Assembly: GCA_963580455.1 (NCBI GenBank)
Contig: OY756962.1
Location: forward strand, 17,068,001 to 17,132,000
DNA length: 64,000 nt
Source of the DNA: Euonymus europaeus
Taxonomy: Eukaryota; Streptophyta; Magnoliopsida; Celastrales; Celastraceae
Direction of reading: 5' to 3'
Each line of letters begins with the position of its first letter. Position 1 is the stretch's first letter. A program made the translations under genes and the position numbers. Shown here piece after piece: positions 23,641-35,303 of this stretch. The notes under the pieces were generated by a model. The model was not told the origin of the DNA. It made no database searches and saw only the letters and a program-made list of their open reading frames with translations.

Positions 23641-26600
23641 TTTGACATAGAATAACAATAAAAAGTGTACACGGAGCAACTTTGATGGTCCGAAGTTGCT
23701 CAACTCTCTCTATGGAGGGGCTTTTAACGGTTTTCTCCATTTGTCATAGAAAGATGGTGTTTTAGCATCGAAATAATCTAGGAAGCTTAGACTAGTAAAA
23801 TTTGACATAGAAGAACAATAAAAAGTGTATCGCGAGCAACTTTGTTCGTCCGAAGTTGCTCAACTCTCTCTATGGAGGAGCTTTTAACGGGTTTGTCCAT
23901 TTCTCATAGAAAGTTGGTGATTTGGAATCGAAATAATCTTGGAAGCTTATACTCGTAAAATTTGACATAGAAGAACAATTAAAAGTGTACACCGAGCAAC
24001 TTTGATGGTCTGAAGTTCCTCAACTCTCTTTATGGAGGAGCTTTTAACGATTTTGTCCATTTGTCATAGAAAGATGGTGTTTTAGCATCGAAATTATCTA
24101 GGAAGCTTATACTCCTAAAGTTTGACATATAAGAACAATAAAAAGTGTATTGAGAGCAACTTTGTTGGTCCGAAGTTGCTCAACTCTCTCTATGGAGGAG
24201 CTTTTAACGGTTTTGTCGATTTCTCATAGAAAGTTGGTGATTTGGAATCGAAATAATCTTGGAAGCTTATACTCATAAAATTTGACATAGAATAACAATA
24301 AAAAGTGTACACGGAGCAACTTTGATGGTCCGAAGTTGCTCAACTCTCTCTATGGAGGGGCTTTTAACGGTTTTCTCCATTTGTCATAGAAAGATGGTGT
24401 TTTAGCATCGAAATAATCTAGGAAGCTTATACTCGTAAAATTTGACATAGAAGAACAATAAAAAGTGTATCGAGAGCAACTTTGTTGGTCCGAAGTTGCT
24501 CAACTCTCTCTATGGAGGAGTTTTTAACGGTTTTGTCCATTTCCCATAGAAAGTTGATGATTTGGAATCGAAATAATCTTTGAAGCTTATACTCATAAAA
24601 TTTGACATAGAATAACAATAAAAAGTGTACACGGAGCAACTTTGATGGTGCGAAGTTGCTCAACTCTCTCTATGGAAGGGCTTTTAACGGTTTTCTCCTT
24701 TTGTCATAGAAAGATGGTGTTTTAGCATCGAAATAATCTAGGAAGCTTATACTCGTAAAATTTGACATAGAAGAACAATAAAAAGTGTATCGCGAGCAAC
24801 TTTGTTGGTCCGAAGTTGCTCAACTCTCTCTATGGAGGAGCTTTTAACGGTTTTGTCGATTTCTCATAGAAAGTTGGTGATTTGGAATCGAAATAATCTT
24901 GGAAGCTTATACTCATAAAATTTGACATAGAAGAACAATTAAAAGTGTACACCGAGCAACTTTGATGGTCCGAAGTTCCTCAACTCTCTTTATGGAGGAG
25001 CTTTTACCGATTTTGTCCATTTGTCATAGAAAGATGGTGTTTTAGCATCGAAATTATCTAGGAAGCTTATACTCCTAAAATTAGACATATAAGAACAATA
25101 AAAAGTGTATTGAGAGCAACTTTGTTGGTCCGAAGTTGCTCAACTCTCTCTATGGAAGAGTTTTTAACGATTTTGTCCATTTCTCATAGAAAGTTGGTGA
25201 TTTGGAATCGAAATAGTCTTGGAAGATTATACTCATAAAATTTGACATAGAAGAACAATAAAAAGTGTATCCCGAGCAACTTTGTTGGTCCGAAGTTGCT
25301 CAACTCTCTCTATGGAGGGGCTTTTAACGGTTTTCTCCATTTGTCATATAAAGATGGTGTTTTAGCATCGAAATAATCTAGGAATCTTATACTCGTAAAA
25401 TTTGACATAGAAGAACAATAAAAAGTGTATCGAGAGCAACTTTGTTGGTCCGAAGTTGCTCAACTCTCTCTATGGAGGAGTTTTTAACGGTTTTGTCCAT
25501 TTCCCATAGAAAGTTGGTGATTTAGCATCGAAATAATCTAGGAAGCTTATACTCATAAAATTTGACATAGAATAACAATAAAAAGTGTACACGGAGCAAC
25601 TTTGATGGTCCGAAGTTGCTCAACTCTCTCTATGGAGGGGCTTTTAACGGTTTTCTCCATTTGTCATAGAAAGATGGTGTTTTAGCATCGAAATAATCTA
25701 GGAAGCTTATACTCGTAAAATTTGACATAGAAGAACAATAAAAAGTGTATCGCGAGCAACTTTGTTGGTCCGAAGTTGCTCAACTCTCTCTATGGAGGAG
25801 CTTTTAACGGTTTTGTCGATTTCTCATAGAAAGTTGGTGATTTGGAATCGAAATAATCTTGGAAGCTTATACTCATAAAATTTGACATAGAATAACAATA
25901 AAAAGTGTACACGGAGCAACTTTGATGGTCCGAAGTTGCTCAACTCTCTCTATGGAGGGGCTTTTAACGGTTTTCTCCATTTGTCATAGAAAGATGGTGT
26001 TTTAGCATCGAAATAATCTAGGAAGCTTATACTCGTAAAATTTGACATAGAAGAACAGTAAAAAGTGTATCGCGAGCAACTTTGTTGGTCCGAAGTTGCT
26101 CAACTCTCTCTATGGAGGAGCTTTTAACGGGTTTGTCCATTTCTCATAGAAAGTTGGTGATTTGGAATCGAAATAATCTTGGAATCTTATACTCGTAAAA
26201 TTTGACATAGAAGAACAATTAAAAGTGTACACCGAGCAACTTTGATGGTCTGAAGTTCATCAACTCTCTTTATGGAGGAGCTTTTAACGGTTTTGTCCAT
26301 TTGTCATAGAAAGATGGTGTTTTAGCATCGAAATTATCTAGGAAGCTTATACTCCTAAAATTTGACATATAAGAACAATAAAAAGTGTATTGAGAGCAAC
26401 TTTGTTGGTCCGAAGTTGCTCAACTCTCTCTATGGAAGAGTTTTTAACGATTTTGTCCATTTCTCATAGAAAGTTGGTGATTTGGAATCGAAATAGTCTT
26501 GGAAGATTATACTCATAAAATTTGACATAGAAGAACAATAAAAAGTGTATCGCGAGCAACTTTGTTCGTCCGAAGTTGCTCAACTCTCTCTATGGAGGAG

Positions 26601-27340
26601 CTTTTAACGGGTTTGTCCATTTCTCATAGAAAGTTGGTGATTTGGAATCGAAATAATCTTGGAAGCTTATACTCGTAAAATTTGACATAGAAGAACAATT
26701 AAAAGTGTACACCGAGCAACTTTGATGGTCTGAAGTTCCTCAACTCTCTTTATGGAGGATCTTTTACCGATTTTGTCCATTTGTCATAGAAAGATCGTGT
26801 TTTAGCATCGAAATTATCTAGGAAGCTTATACTCCTAAAATTTGACATATAAGAACAATAAAAAGTGTATTGAGAGCAACTTTGTTGGTCCGAAGTTGCT
26901 CAACTCTCTCTATGGAAGAGTTTTTAACGATTTTGTCCATTTCTCATAGAAAGTTGGTGATTTGGAATCGAAATAGCATTGGAAGATTATACTCATAAAA
27001 TTTGACATAGAAGAACAATAAAAAGTGTATCCCGAGCAACTTTGTTGGTCCGAAGTTGCTCAACTCTCTCTATGGAGGGGCTTTTAACGGTTTTCTCCAT
27101 TTGTCATATAAAGATGGTGTTTTAGCATCGAAATAATCTTGGAAACTTATACTCGTAAAATTTGACATAGAAGAACAATAAAAAGTGTATACCGAGCGAC
27201 TTTGTTGGTCCGAAGTTGCTCAACTCTCTCTATGGAGGAGCTTTTAACGGTTTTGTCCATTTCTCATAGAAAGTTGGTGATTCGGAATCGAAATAATCTT
27301 GGAAGCTTATACTCGTAAAATTTGACATAGAAGAACAATA
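23641..27340 (+). repeat. A/B satellite array between the six-mer and the dimer expansion
   Basis: About 23 monomers of A and B type. A rare B variant with TTTTGTCGATTTCTC and A units with ACTCCTAAAATTTG and GTGTATTGAGAG recur several times. The segment around 24430-24660 is repeated at 28110-28340, 3680 bp (23 monomers) away, and again 1920 bp further on. One odd pair, AATCTTGGAAACTT with GAGCGACTTTG near 27140-27200, matches 33370-33440, which shows exchange with the C/D-bearing part of the array. Nothing other than satellite is present. Confidence 0.88.
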
Positions 27341-30300
27341 AAAAGTGTACACCGAGCAACTTTGATGGTGCGAAGTTGCTCAACTCTCTCTATGGAAGGG
27401 CTTTTAACGGTTTTCTCCTTTTGTCATAGAAAGATGGTGTTTTAGCATCGAAATAATCTAGGAAGCTTATACTCGTAAAATTTGACATAGAAGAACAATA
27501 AAAAGTGTATCGCGAGCAACTTTGTTGGTCCGAAGTTGCTCAACTCTCTCTATGGAGGAGCTTTTAACGGTTTTGTCGATTTCTCATAGAAAGTTGGTGA
27601 TTTTGAATCGAAATAATCTTGGAAGCTTATACTCATAAAATTTGACATAGAATAACAATAAAAAGTGTACACGGAGCAACTTTGATGGTGCGAAGTTGCT
27701 CAACTCTCTCTATGGAAGGGCTTTTAACGGTTTTCTCCTTTTGTCATAGAAAGATGGTGTTTTAGCATCGAAATAATCTAGGAAGCTTATACTCGTAAAA
27801 TTTGACATAGAAGAACAATAAAAAGTGTATCGCGAGCAACTTTGTTGGTCCGAAGTTGCTCAACTCTCTCTATGGAGGAGCTTTTAACGGTTTTGTCGAT
27901 TTCTCATAGAAAGTTGGTGATTTGGAATCGAAATAATCTTGGAAGCTTATACTCATAAAATTTGACATAGAATAACAATAAAAAGTGTACACGGAGCAAC
28001 TTTGATGGTCCGAAGTTGCTCAACTCTCTCTATGGAGGGGCTTTTAACGGTTTTCTCCATTTGTCATAGAAAGATGGTGTTTTAGCATCGAAATAATCTA
28101 GGAAGCTTATACTCGTAAAATTTGACATAGAAGAACAATAAAAAGTGTATCGAGAGCAACTTTGTTGGTCCGAAGTTGCTCAACTCTCTCTATGGAGGAG
28201 TTTTTAACGGTTTTGTCCATTTCCCATAGAAAGTTGATGATTTGGAATCGAAATAATCTTTGAAGCTTATACTCATAAAATTTGACATAGAATAACAATA
28301 AAAAGTGTACACGGAGCAACTTTGATGGTGCGAAGTTGCTCAACTCTCTCTATGGAAGGGCTTTTAACGGTTTTCTCCTTTTGTCATAGAAAGATGGTGT
28401 TTTAGCATCGAAATAATCTAGGAAGCTTATACTCGTAAAATTTGACATAGAAGAACAATAAAAAGTGTATCGCGAGCAACTTTGTTGGTCCGAAGTTGCT
28501 CAACTCTCTCTATGGAGGAGCTTTTAACGGTTTTGTCGATTTCTCATAGAAAGTTGGTGATTTGGAATCGAAATAATCTTGGAAGCTTATACTCATAAAA
28601 TTTGACATAGAATAACAATAAAAAGTGTACACGGAGCAACTTTGATGGTCCGAAGTTGCTCAACTCTCTCTATGGAGGGGCTTTTAACGGTTTTCTCCAT
28701 TTGTCATAGAAAGATGGTGTTTTAGCATCGAAATAATCTAGGAAGCTTATACTCGTAAAATTTGACATAGAAGAACAGTAAAAAGTGTATCGCGAGCAAC
28801 TTTGTTGGTCCGAAGTTTCTCAACTCTCTCTTTGGAGGAGCTTTTAACGGGTTTGTCGATTTCTCATAGAAAGTTGGTGATTTGGAATCGAAATAATCTT
28901 GGAAGCTTATACTCATAAAATTTGACATAGAATAACAATAAAAAGTGTACACCGAGCAACTTTGATGGTGCGAAGTTGCTCAACTCTCTCTATGGAAGGG
29001 CTTTTAACGGTTTTCTCCTTTTGTCATAGAAAGATGGTGTTTTAGCATCGAAATAATCTAGGAAGCTTATACTCGTAAAATTTGACATAGAAGAACAATA
29101 AAAAGTGTATCGCGAGCAACTTTGTTGGTCCGAAGTTGCTCAACTCTCTCTATGGAGGAGCTTTTAACGGTTTTGTCGATTTCTCATAGAAAGTTGGTGA
29201 TTTTGAATCGAAATAATCTTGGAAGCTTATACTCATAAAATTTGACATAGAATAACAATAAAAAGTGTACACGGAGCAACTTTGATGGTGCGAAGTTGCT
29301 CAACTCTCTCTATGGAAGGGCTTTTAACGGTTTTCTCCTTTTGTCATAGAAAGATGGTGTTTTAGCATCGAAATAATCTAGGAAGCTTATACTCGTAAAA
29401 TTTGACATAGAAGAACAATAAAAAGTGTATCGCGAGCAACTTTGTTGGTCCGAAGTTGCTCAACTCTCTCTACGGAGGAGCTTTTAACGGTTTTGTCGAT
29501 TTCTCATAGAAAGTTGGTGATTTGGAATCGAAATAATCTTGGAAGCTTATACTCATAAAATTTGACATAGAATAACAATAAAAAGTGTACACGGAGCAAC
29601 TTTGATGGTGCGAAGTTGCTCAACTCTCTCTATGGAAGGGCTTTTAACGGTTTTCTCCTTTTGTCATAGAAAGATGGTGTTTTAGCATCGAAATAATCTA
29701 GGAAGCTTATACTCGTAAAATTTGACATAGAAGAACAATAAAAAGTGTATCGCGAGCAACTTTGTTGGTCCGAAGTTGCTCAACTCTCTCTATGGAGGAG
29801 CTTTTAACGGTTTTGTCGATTTCTCATAGAAAGTTGGTGATTTGGAATCGAAATAATCTTGGAAGCTTATACTCATAAAATTTGACATAGAATAACAATA
29901 AAAAGTGTACACGGAGCAACTTTGATGGTCCGAAGTTGCTCAACTCTCTCTATGGAGGGGCTTTTAACGGTTTTCTCCATTTGTCATAGAAAGATGGTGT
30001 TTTAGCATCGAAATAATCTAGGAAGCTTATACTCGTAAAATTTGACATAGAAGAACAATAAAAAGTGTATCGAGAGCAACTTTGTTGGTCCGAAGTTGCT
30101 CAACTCTCTCTATGGAGGAGTTTTTAACGGTTTTGTCCATTTCCCATAGAAAGTTGGTGATTTGGAATCGAAATAATCTTTGAAGCTTATACTCATAAAA
30201 TTTGACATAGAATAACAATAAAAAGTGTACACGGAGCAACTTTGATGGTGCGAAGTTGCTCAACTCTCTCTATGGAAGGGCTTTTAACGGTTTTCTCCTT

Positions 30301-30580
30301 TTGTCATAGAAAGATGGTGTTTTAGCATCGAAATAATCTAGGAAGCTTATACTCGTAAAATTTGACATAGAAGAACAATAAAAAGTGTATCGCGAGCAAC
30401 TTTGTTGGTCCGAAGTTGCTCAACTCTCTCTATGGAGGAGCTTTTAACGGTTTTGTCGATTTCTCATAGAAAGTTGGTGATTTGGAATCGAAATAATCTT
30501 GGAAGCTTATACTCATAAAATTTGACATAGAATAACAATAAAAAGTGTACACGGAGCAACTTTGATGGTCCGAAGTTGCT
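27341..30580 (+). repeat. Recently amplified 320/640-bp A-B dimer domain
   Basis: Near-identical alternating B (TTTTGTCGATTTCTCATAG) and A (TTCTCCTTTTGTCATAG) monomers. The rare loop variant TTTGATGGTGCGAAG begins at 27361, 27681, 28321, 28961, 29281, 29601 and 30241, with one earlier copy at 24641. All spacings inside the domain are 320 or 640 bp. Differences between units are very few (for example CTACGGAGG near 29471 and TTTTGAATCG near 27601 and 29201). This is the most homogeneous dimer stretch of the window. Confidence 0.87.
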
Positions 30581-31956
30581 CAACTCTCTCTATGGAGGGG
30601 CTTTTAACGGTTTTCTCCATTTGTCATAGAAAGATGGTGTTTTAGCATCGAAATAATCTAGAAAGCTTATACTCGTAAAATTTGACATAGAAGAACAGTA
30701 AAAAGTGTATCGCGAGCAACTTTGTTGGTCCGAAGTTTCTCAACTCTCTCTATGGAGGAGCTTTTAACGGGTTTGTCCATTTCTCATAGAAAGTTGGTGA
30801 TTTGGAATCGAAATAATCTTGGAATCTTATACTCGTAAAATTTGACATAGAAGAACAATTAAAAGTGTACACCGAGCAACTTTGATGGTCTGAAGTTCCT
30901 CAACTCTCTTTATGGAGGAGCTTTTAACGATTTTGTCCATTTGTCATAGAAAGATGGTGATTTGGAATCGAAATAATCTTTGAAGCTTATACTCCTAAAA
31001 TTTGACATATAAGAACAATAAAAAGTGTATTGAGAGCAACTTTGTTGGTCCGAAGTTGCTCAACTCTCTCTATGGAGGAGTTTTTAACGATTTTGTCCAT
31101 TTCTCATAGAAAGTTGGTGATTTCGAATCAAAATAGTCTTGGAAGATTATACTCATAAAATTTCACATAGAAGAACAATAAAAAGTGTACACCGAGCAAC
31201 TTTGATGGACCGAAGTTGCTCAACTCTCTCTATGGAGGGGCCTTTAACGGTTTTCTCCATTTGTCATAAAAAGATGGTGTTTTAGCATCGAAATAATCTA
31301 GGAAGCTTATACTCGTAAAATTTGACATAGAAGAACAATAAAAAGTGTATCGCGAGAAACTTTGTTAGTCCGAAATTGCTCAACTCTCTCTATGGAGGAG
31401 CTTTTAATGGTTTTGTCCATTTCTCATAGAAAGTTGGTGATTTGGAATCGAAATAATCTTGGAAGCTTATACTCATAAAATTTGACATAGAATAACAATA
31501 AAAAGTGTACACCGAGCAACTTTAATGGTCCGAAGTTGCTCAACTCTCTCTATGGAGGGGCTTTTAACGGTTTACTCCATTTGTCATAGAAGGATGGTGT
31601 TTCAGCATCGAAATAATCTAGGAAGCTTATACTCGTAAAATTTGACATAGAAGAACAATAAAAAGTGTATCCCGAGCAACTTTGTTGCTCCGAAGTTGCT
31701 CAACTCTCTCTATGGAGGGGCTTTTAATGGTTTTCTCCATTTGTCATATAAAGATGGTGTTTTAGCATCGAAATAATCTAGGAATCTTATACTCGTAAAA
31801 TTTGACATAGAAGAACAATAAAAAGTGTATCGAGAGCAACTTTGTTGGTCCGAATTTGCTCAACTCTCTCTATGGAGGAGTTTTTAACGGTTTTGTCCAT
31901 TTCCCATAGAAAGTTGGTGATTTGGAATCGAAATAATCTTTGAAGCTTATACTCAT
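30581..31956 (+). repeat. A/B satellite, transition stretch
   Basis: About nine monomers of A and B type with variants also seen at 11.7-14.3 kb: GAAACTTTGTTAGTCC, GGGGCCTTTAACGG and TCATATAAAGATGG. The block near 31790-32020 resembles the one at 30030-30260 at a distance of 1760 bp (11 monomers). No gene or other feature is seen. Confidence 0.87.
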
Positions 31957-34900
31957 AAAATTTGACATAGAATAACAATAAAAAGTGTACACGGAGCAAC
32001 TTTGATGGTCCGAAGTTGCTCAACTCTCTCTATGGAAGGGCTTTTAACGGTTTTCTCCATTTGTCATAGAAAGATGGTGTTTTAGCATCGAAATAATCTA
32101 GGAAGCTTATACTCGTAAAATTTGACATAGAAGAACAATAAAAAGCGTATCGCGAGCAACTTTGTTGGTCCGAAGTTGCTCAACTCTCTCTATGGAGGAG
32201 CTTTTAACAGTTTTGTCGATTTCTCATAAAAATTTGGTGATTTGGAATCGAAATAATCTTGGAAGCTTATACTCATAAAATTTGACATAGAATAACAATA
32301 AAAAGTGTACACCGAGCAACTTTGATGGTCCGAAGTTGCTCAACTCTCTCTATGGAGGGGCTTTTAACGGGTTTGTCCATTTCTCATAGAAAGTTGGTGA
32401 TTTGGAATCGAAATAATCTTGGAAGCTTATACTCGTAAAATTTGACATAGAAGAACAATTAAAAGTGTACACCGAGCAACTTTGATGGTATGAAGTTCCT
32501 CAACTCTCTTTATGGAGGAGCTTTTAACGATTTTGTCCATTTGTCATAGAAAGATGGTGTTTTAGCATCGAAATAATCTTGGAAGCTTATACTCCTAAAA
32601 TTTGACATATAAGAACAATAAAAAGTGTATTGAGAGCAACTTTGTTGGTCCGAAGTTGCTCAACTCTCTCTATGGAGGAGTTTTTAACGATTTTGTCCAT
32701 TTCTCATAGAAAGTTGGTGATTTTGAATCGAAATAGTCTTGGAAGATTATACTTATAAAATTTCACATAGAAGAACAATAAAAAGTGTACACTGAGCAAC
32801 TTTGATGGACCGAAGTTGCTCAACTCTCTCTATGGAGGGGCTTTTAACGGTTTTCTCCATTTGTCATAGAAAGATGCTGTTTTAGCATCGAAATAATCTA
32901 GGAAGCTTATACTCGTAAAATTTGACATAGAAGAACAATAAAAAGTGTATCGCGAGAAACATTGTTAGTCCGAAGTTGCTCAACTCTCTCTATGGAGGAG
33001 CTTTTAACGGTTTTGTCCATTTCTCATAGAAAGTTGATGATTTGGAATCGAAATAATCTTGGAAGCTTATACTCATAAAATTTGACATAGAATAACAATA
33101 AAAAGTGTACACCGAGCAACTTTGATGGTCCGAAGTTGCTCAACTCTCTCTATGGAGGGGCTTTTAACGGTTTTCTCCATTTGTCATAGAAGGATGGTGT
33201 TTCAGCATTGAAATAATCTAGGAAGCTTATATTCGTAAAATTTGACATAGAAGAACAATAAAAAGTGTATCCCGAGCAACTTTGTTGGTCCGAAGTTGCT
33301 CAACTCTCTCTATGGAGGGGCTTTTAACTGTTTTGTCCATTTGTGATAAAAATTTGGTGTTTTAGCATCGAAATAATCTTGGAAACTTATACTCGTAAAA
33401 TTTGACATAGAAGAACAATAAAAAGTGTATACCGAGCGACTTTGTTGGTCCGAAGTTGCTCAACTCTCTCTATGGAGGAGCTTTTAACGGTTTTGTCCAT
33501 TTCTCATAGAAAGTTGGTGATTCGGAATCGAAATAATCTTGGAAGCTTATACTCGTAAAATTTGACATAGAAGAACAATAAAAAGTGTACACCGAGCAAT
33601 TTTGATGGTCCGAAATTTCTCAACTCTCTCTATGGAGGAGATTTTAACGGTTTTGTCCATTTGTCGTAAAAAGTTCGTTTTTTGGCATCGAAATAATCTA
33701 GGAAGCTTGTACTCATAAAATTTAACATAGAAGAACAATAAAAAGTGTACATCGAGCAACTTTGATGGTTCGAAGTTGCTCCACACTCTCTATGGAGGAG
33801 CTTTTAACGGTTTTGTCTATTTCTCGCAGAAAGTTGGTGATTCGGAATCGAAATAATCTTGGAAGCTTATACTCGTAAAATTTGACATAGAAGAACAATT
33901 AAATTTGTACACCGAGCAACTTTGATGGTTCGAAGTTCCTCAACTCTCTCTATGGAGGAACTTTTAACGATTTTGTCCATTTGTCATAGAAAGATGGTGT
34001 TTTAGCATCGAAATAATCTAGAAAGCTCATACTCGTAAAATTTGACATAGAAGAACAGTAAAAAGTGTATCGCGAGCAACTTTGTTGGTCCGAAGTTGCT
34101 CAACTCTCTCAAAGGATGAGCTTTTAACGGTTTTTTTCATTTCTCATAGAAGGTTGGTGATTTGGAATCGAAATAATCTTGGAAGCTTATACTCATAAAA
34201 TTTGACATAGAATAACAATAAAAAGTGTACACGGAGCAACTTTGATGGTCCGAAGTTGCTCAACTCTCTCTATGGAGGGGCTTTTAACGGTTTTCTCCAT
34301 TTGTCATAGAAGGATGATGTTTTAGTATCGAAATAATCTAGGAAGCTTATACTCGTAAAATTTGACATAGAAGAACAATAAAAAGTGTATCGCGAGCAAC
34401 TTTGTTCGTCCGAAGTTGCTCAACTCTCTCTATGGAGGAGCTTTTAACGGTTTTGTCCGAAGTCGGTGATTTGGAATCGAAATAATCTTGGAAGCTCATA
34501 CTCGTAAAATTTGACATAGAAGAACAATTAAAAGTGTACACCGAGCAACTTTGATGGTCGGAAGTTCCTCAACTCTCTCTATGGAGGAGCTTTTAACGAT
34601 TTCGTCCATTTGTCATAGAAAGATGGTGTTTTAGCGTCGAAATAATCTAGAAAGCTTATACTCGTAAAATTTGACATATAAGAACAATAAAAAGTGTATC
34701 GAGAGCAACTTTGTTGGTCCGGTTTGCTCAACTCTCTCTATGAAGGAGTTTTTAACGATTTTGTCCATTTCTCATAGAAAGTTGGTGATTGAAATCGAAA
34801 TAGTCTTGGAAGCTTATACTCATAAAATTTCACATAGAAGAACAATAAAAAGTGTACACCGAGCAACTTTGATGGACCGAAGTTGCTCAACTCTCTCTAT

Positions 34901-35303
34901 GGAAGGGCTTTTAACGGTTTTCTTCATTTGTCATAGAAAGATGGTGTTTTAGCATCGAAATAATCTAGGAAGCTTATACTCGTAAAATTTGACATAGAAG
35001 AACAATAAAAAGTGTATCCCGAGCAACTTTGTTGGTCCGAAGTTGCGCAACTCTCTCTATGGAGGAGCTTTTAACTGTTTTGTCCATTTATGATAAAAAG
35101 TTGGTGATTTGGCATCGAAATAATCTTGGAAGCTTATACTCGTAAAATTTGACATAGAAGAACAATAAAAAGTGTACACCGGGCAATTTTGATGGTCCGA
35201 AGTTTCTCAACTCTCTCTATGGAGGAGCTTTTAACGGTTTTGTCCATTTGTCGTAAAAAGTTCGTTTTTTGGCATCGAAATAATCTAGGAAGCTTGTACT
35301 CAG
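31957..35303 (+). repeat. Large duplicated block, copy 1 (about 3.35 kb)
   Basis: About 21 monomers that recur immediately downstream at an offset of 3347 bp, dropping to 3186 bp after one monomer is lost in copy 2. Shared markers are AAAAAGCGTATCG (32141 and 35488), AAATTTGGTGATTTGG, GGTATGAAGTTCC, TACTTATAAAATTTC, ACATTGTTAGTCC, TATATTCGTAAAA and CTCAAAGGATGAGC. This block reintroduces C monomers (from about 33640) and D-like units after roughly 30 kb of A/B only. It also contains an 11-bp-deleted monomer (junction near 34457) and a GGTCCGGTTTGCTC deletion near 34718. Confidence 0.85.

Noticed and set aside
34671..34952. Plus-strand 93-codon open frame, repeated at 37857-38138, and a 71-codon frame at 1155-1370.
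   Set aside because: The two long ones exist only because small deletions in two neighbouring monomers removed stops, and they are copies of each other through the 3.3-kb duplication. No initiation context or domain supports coding.
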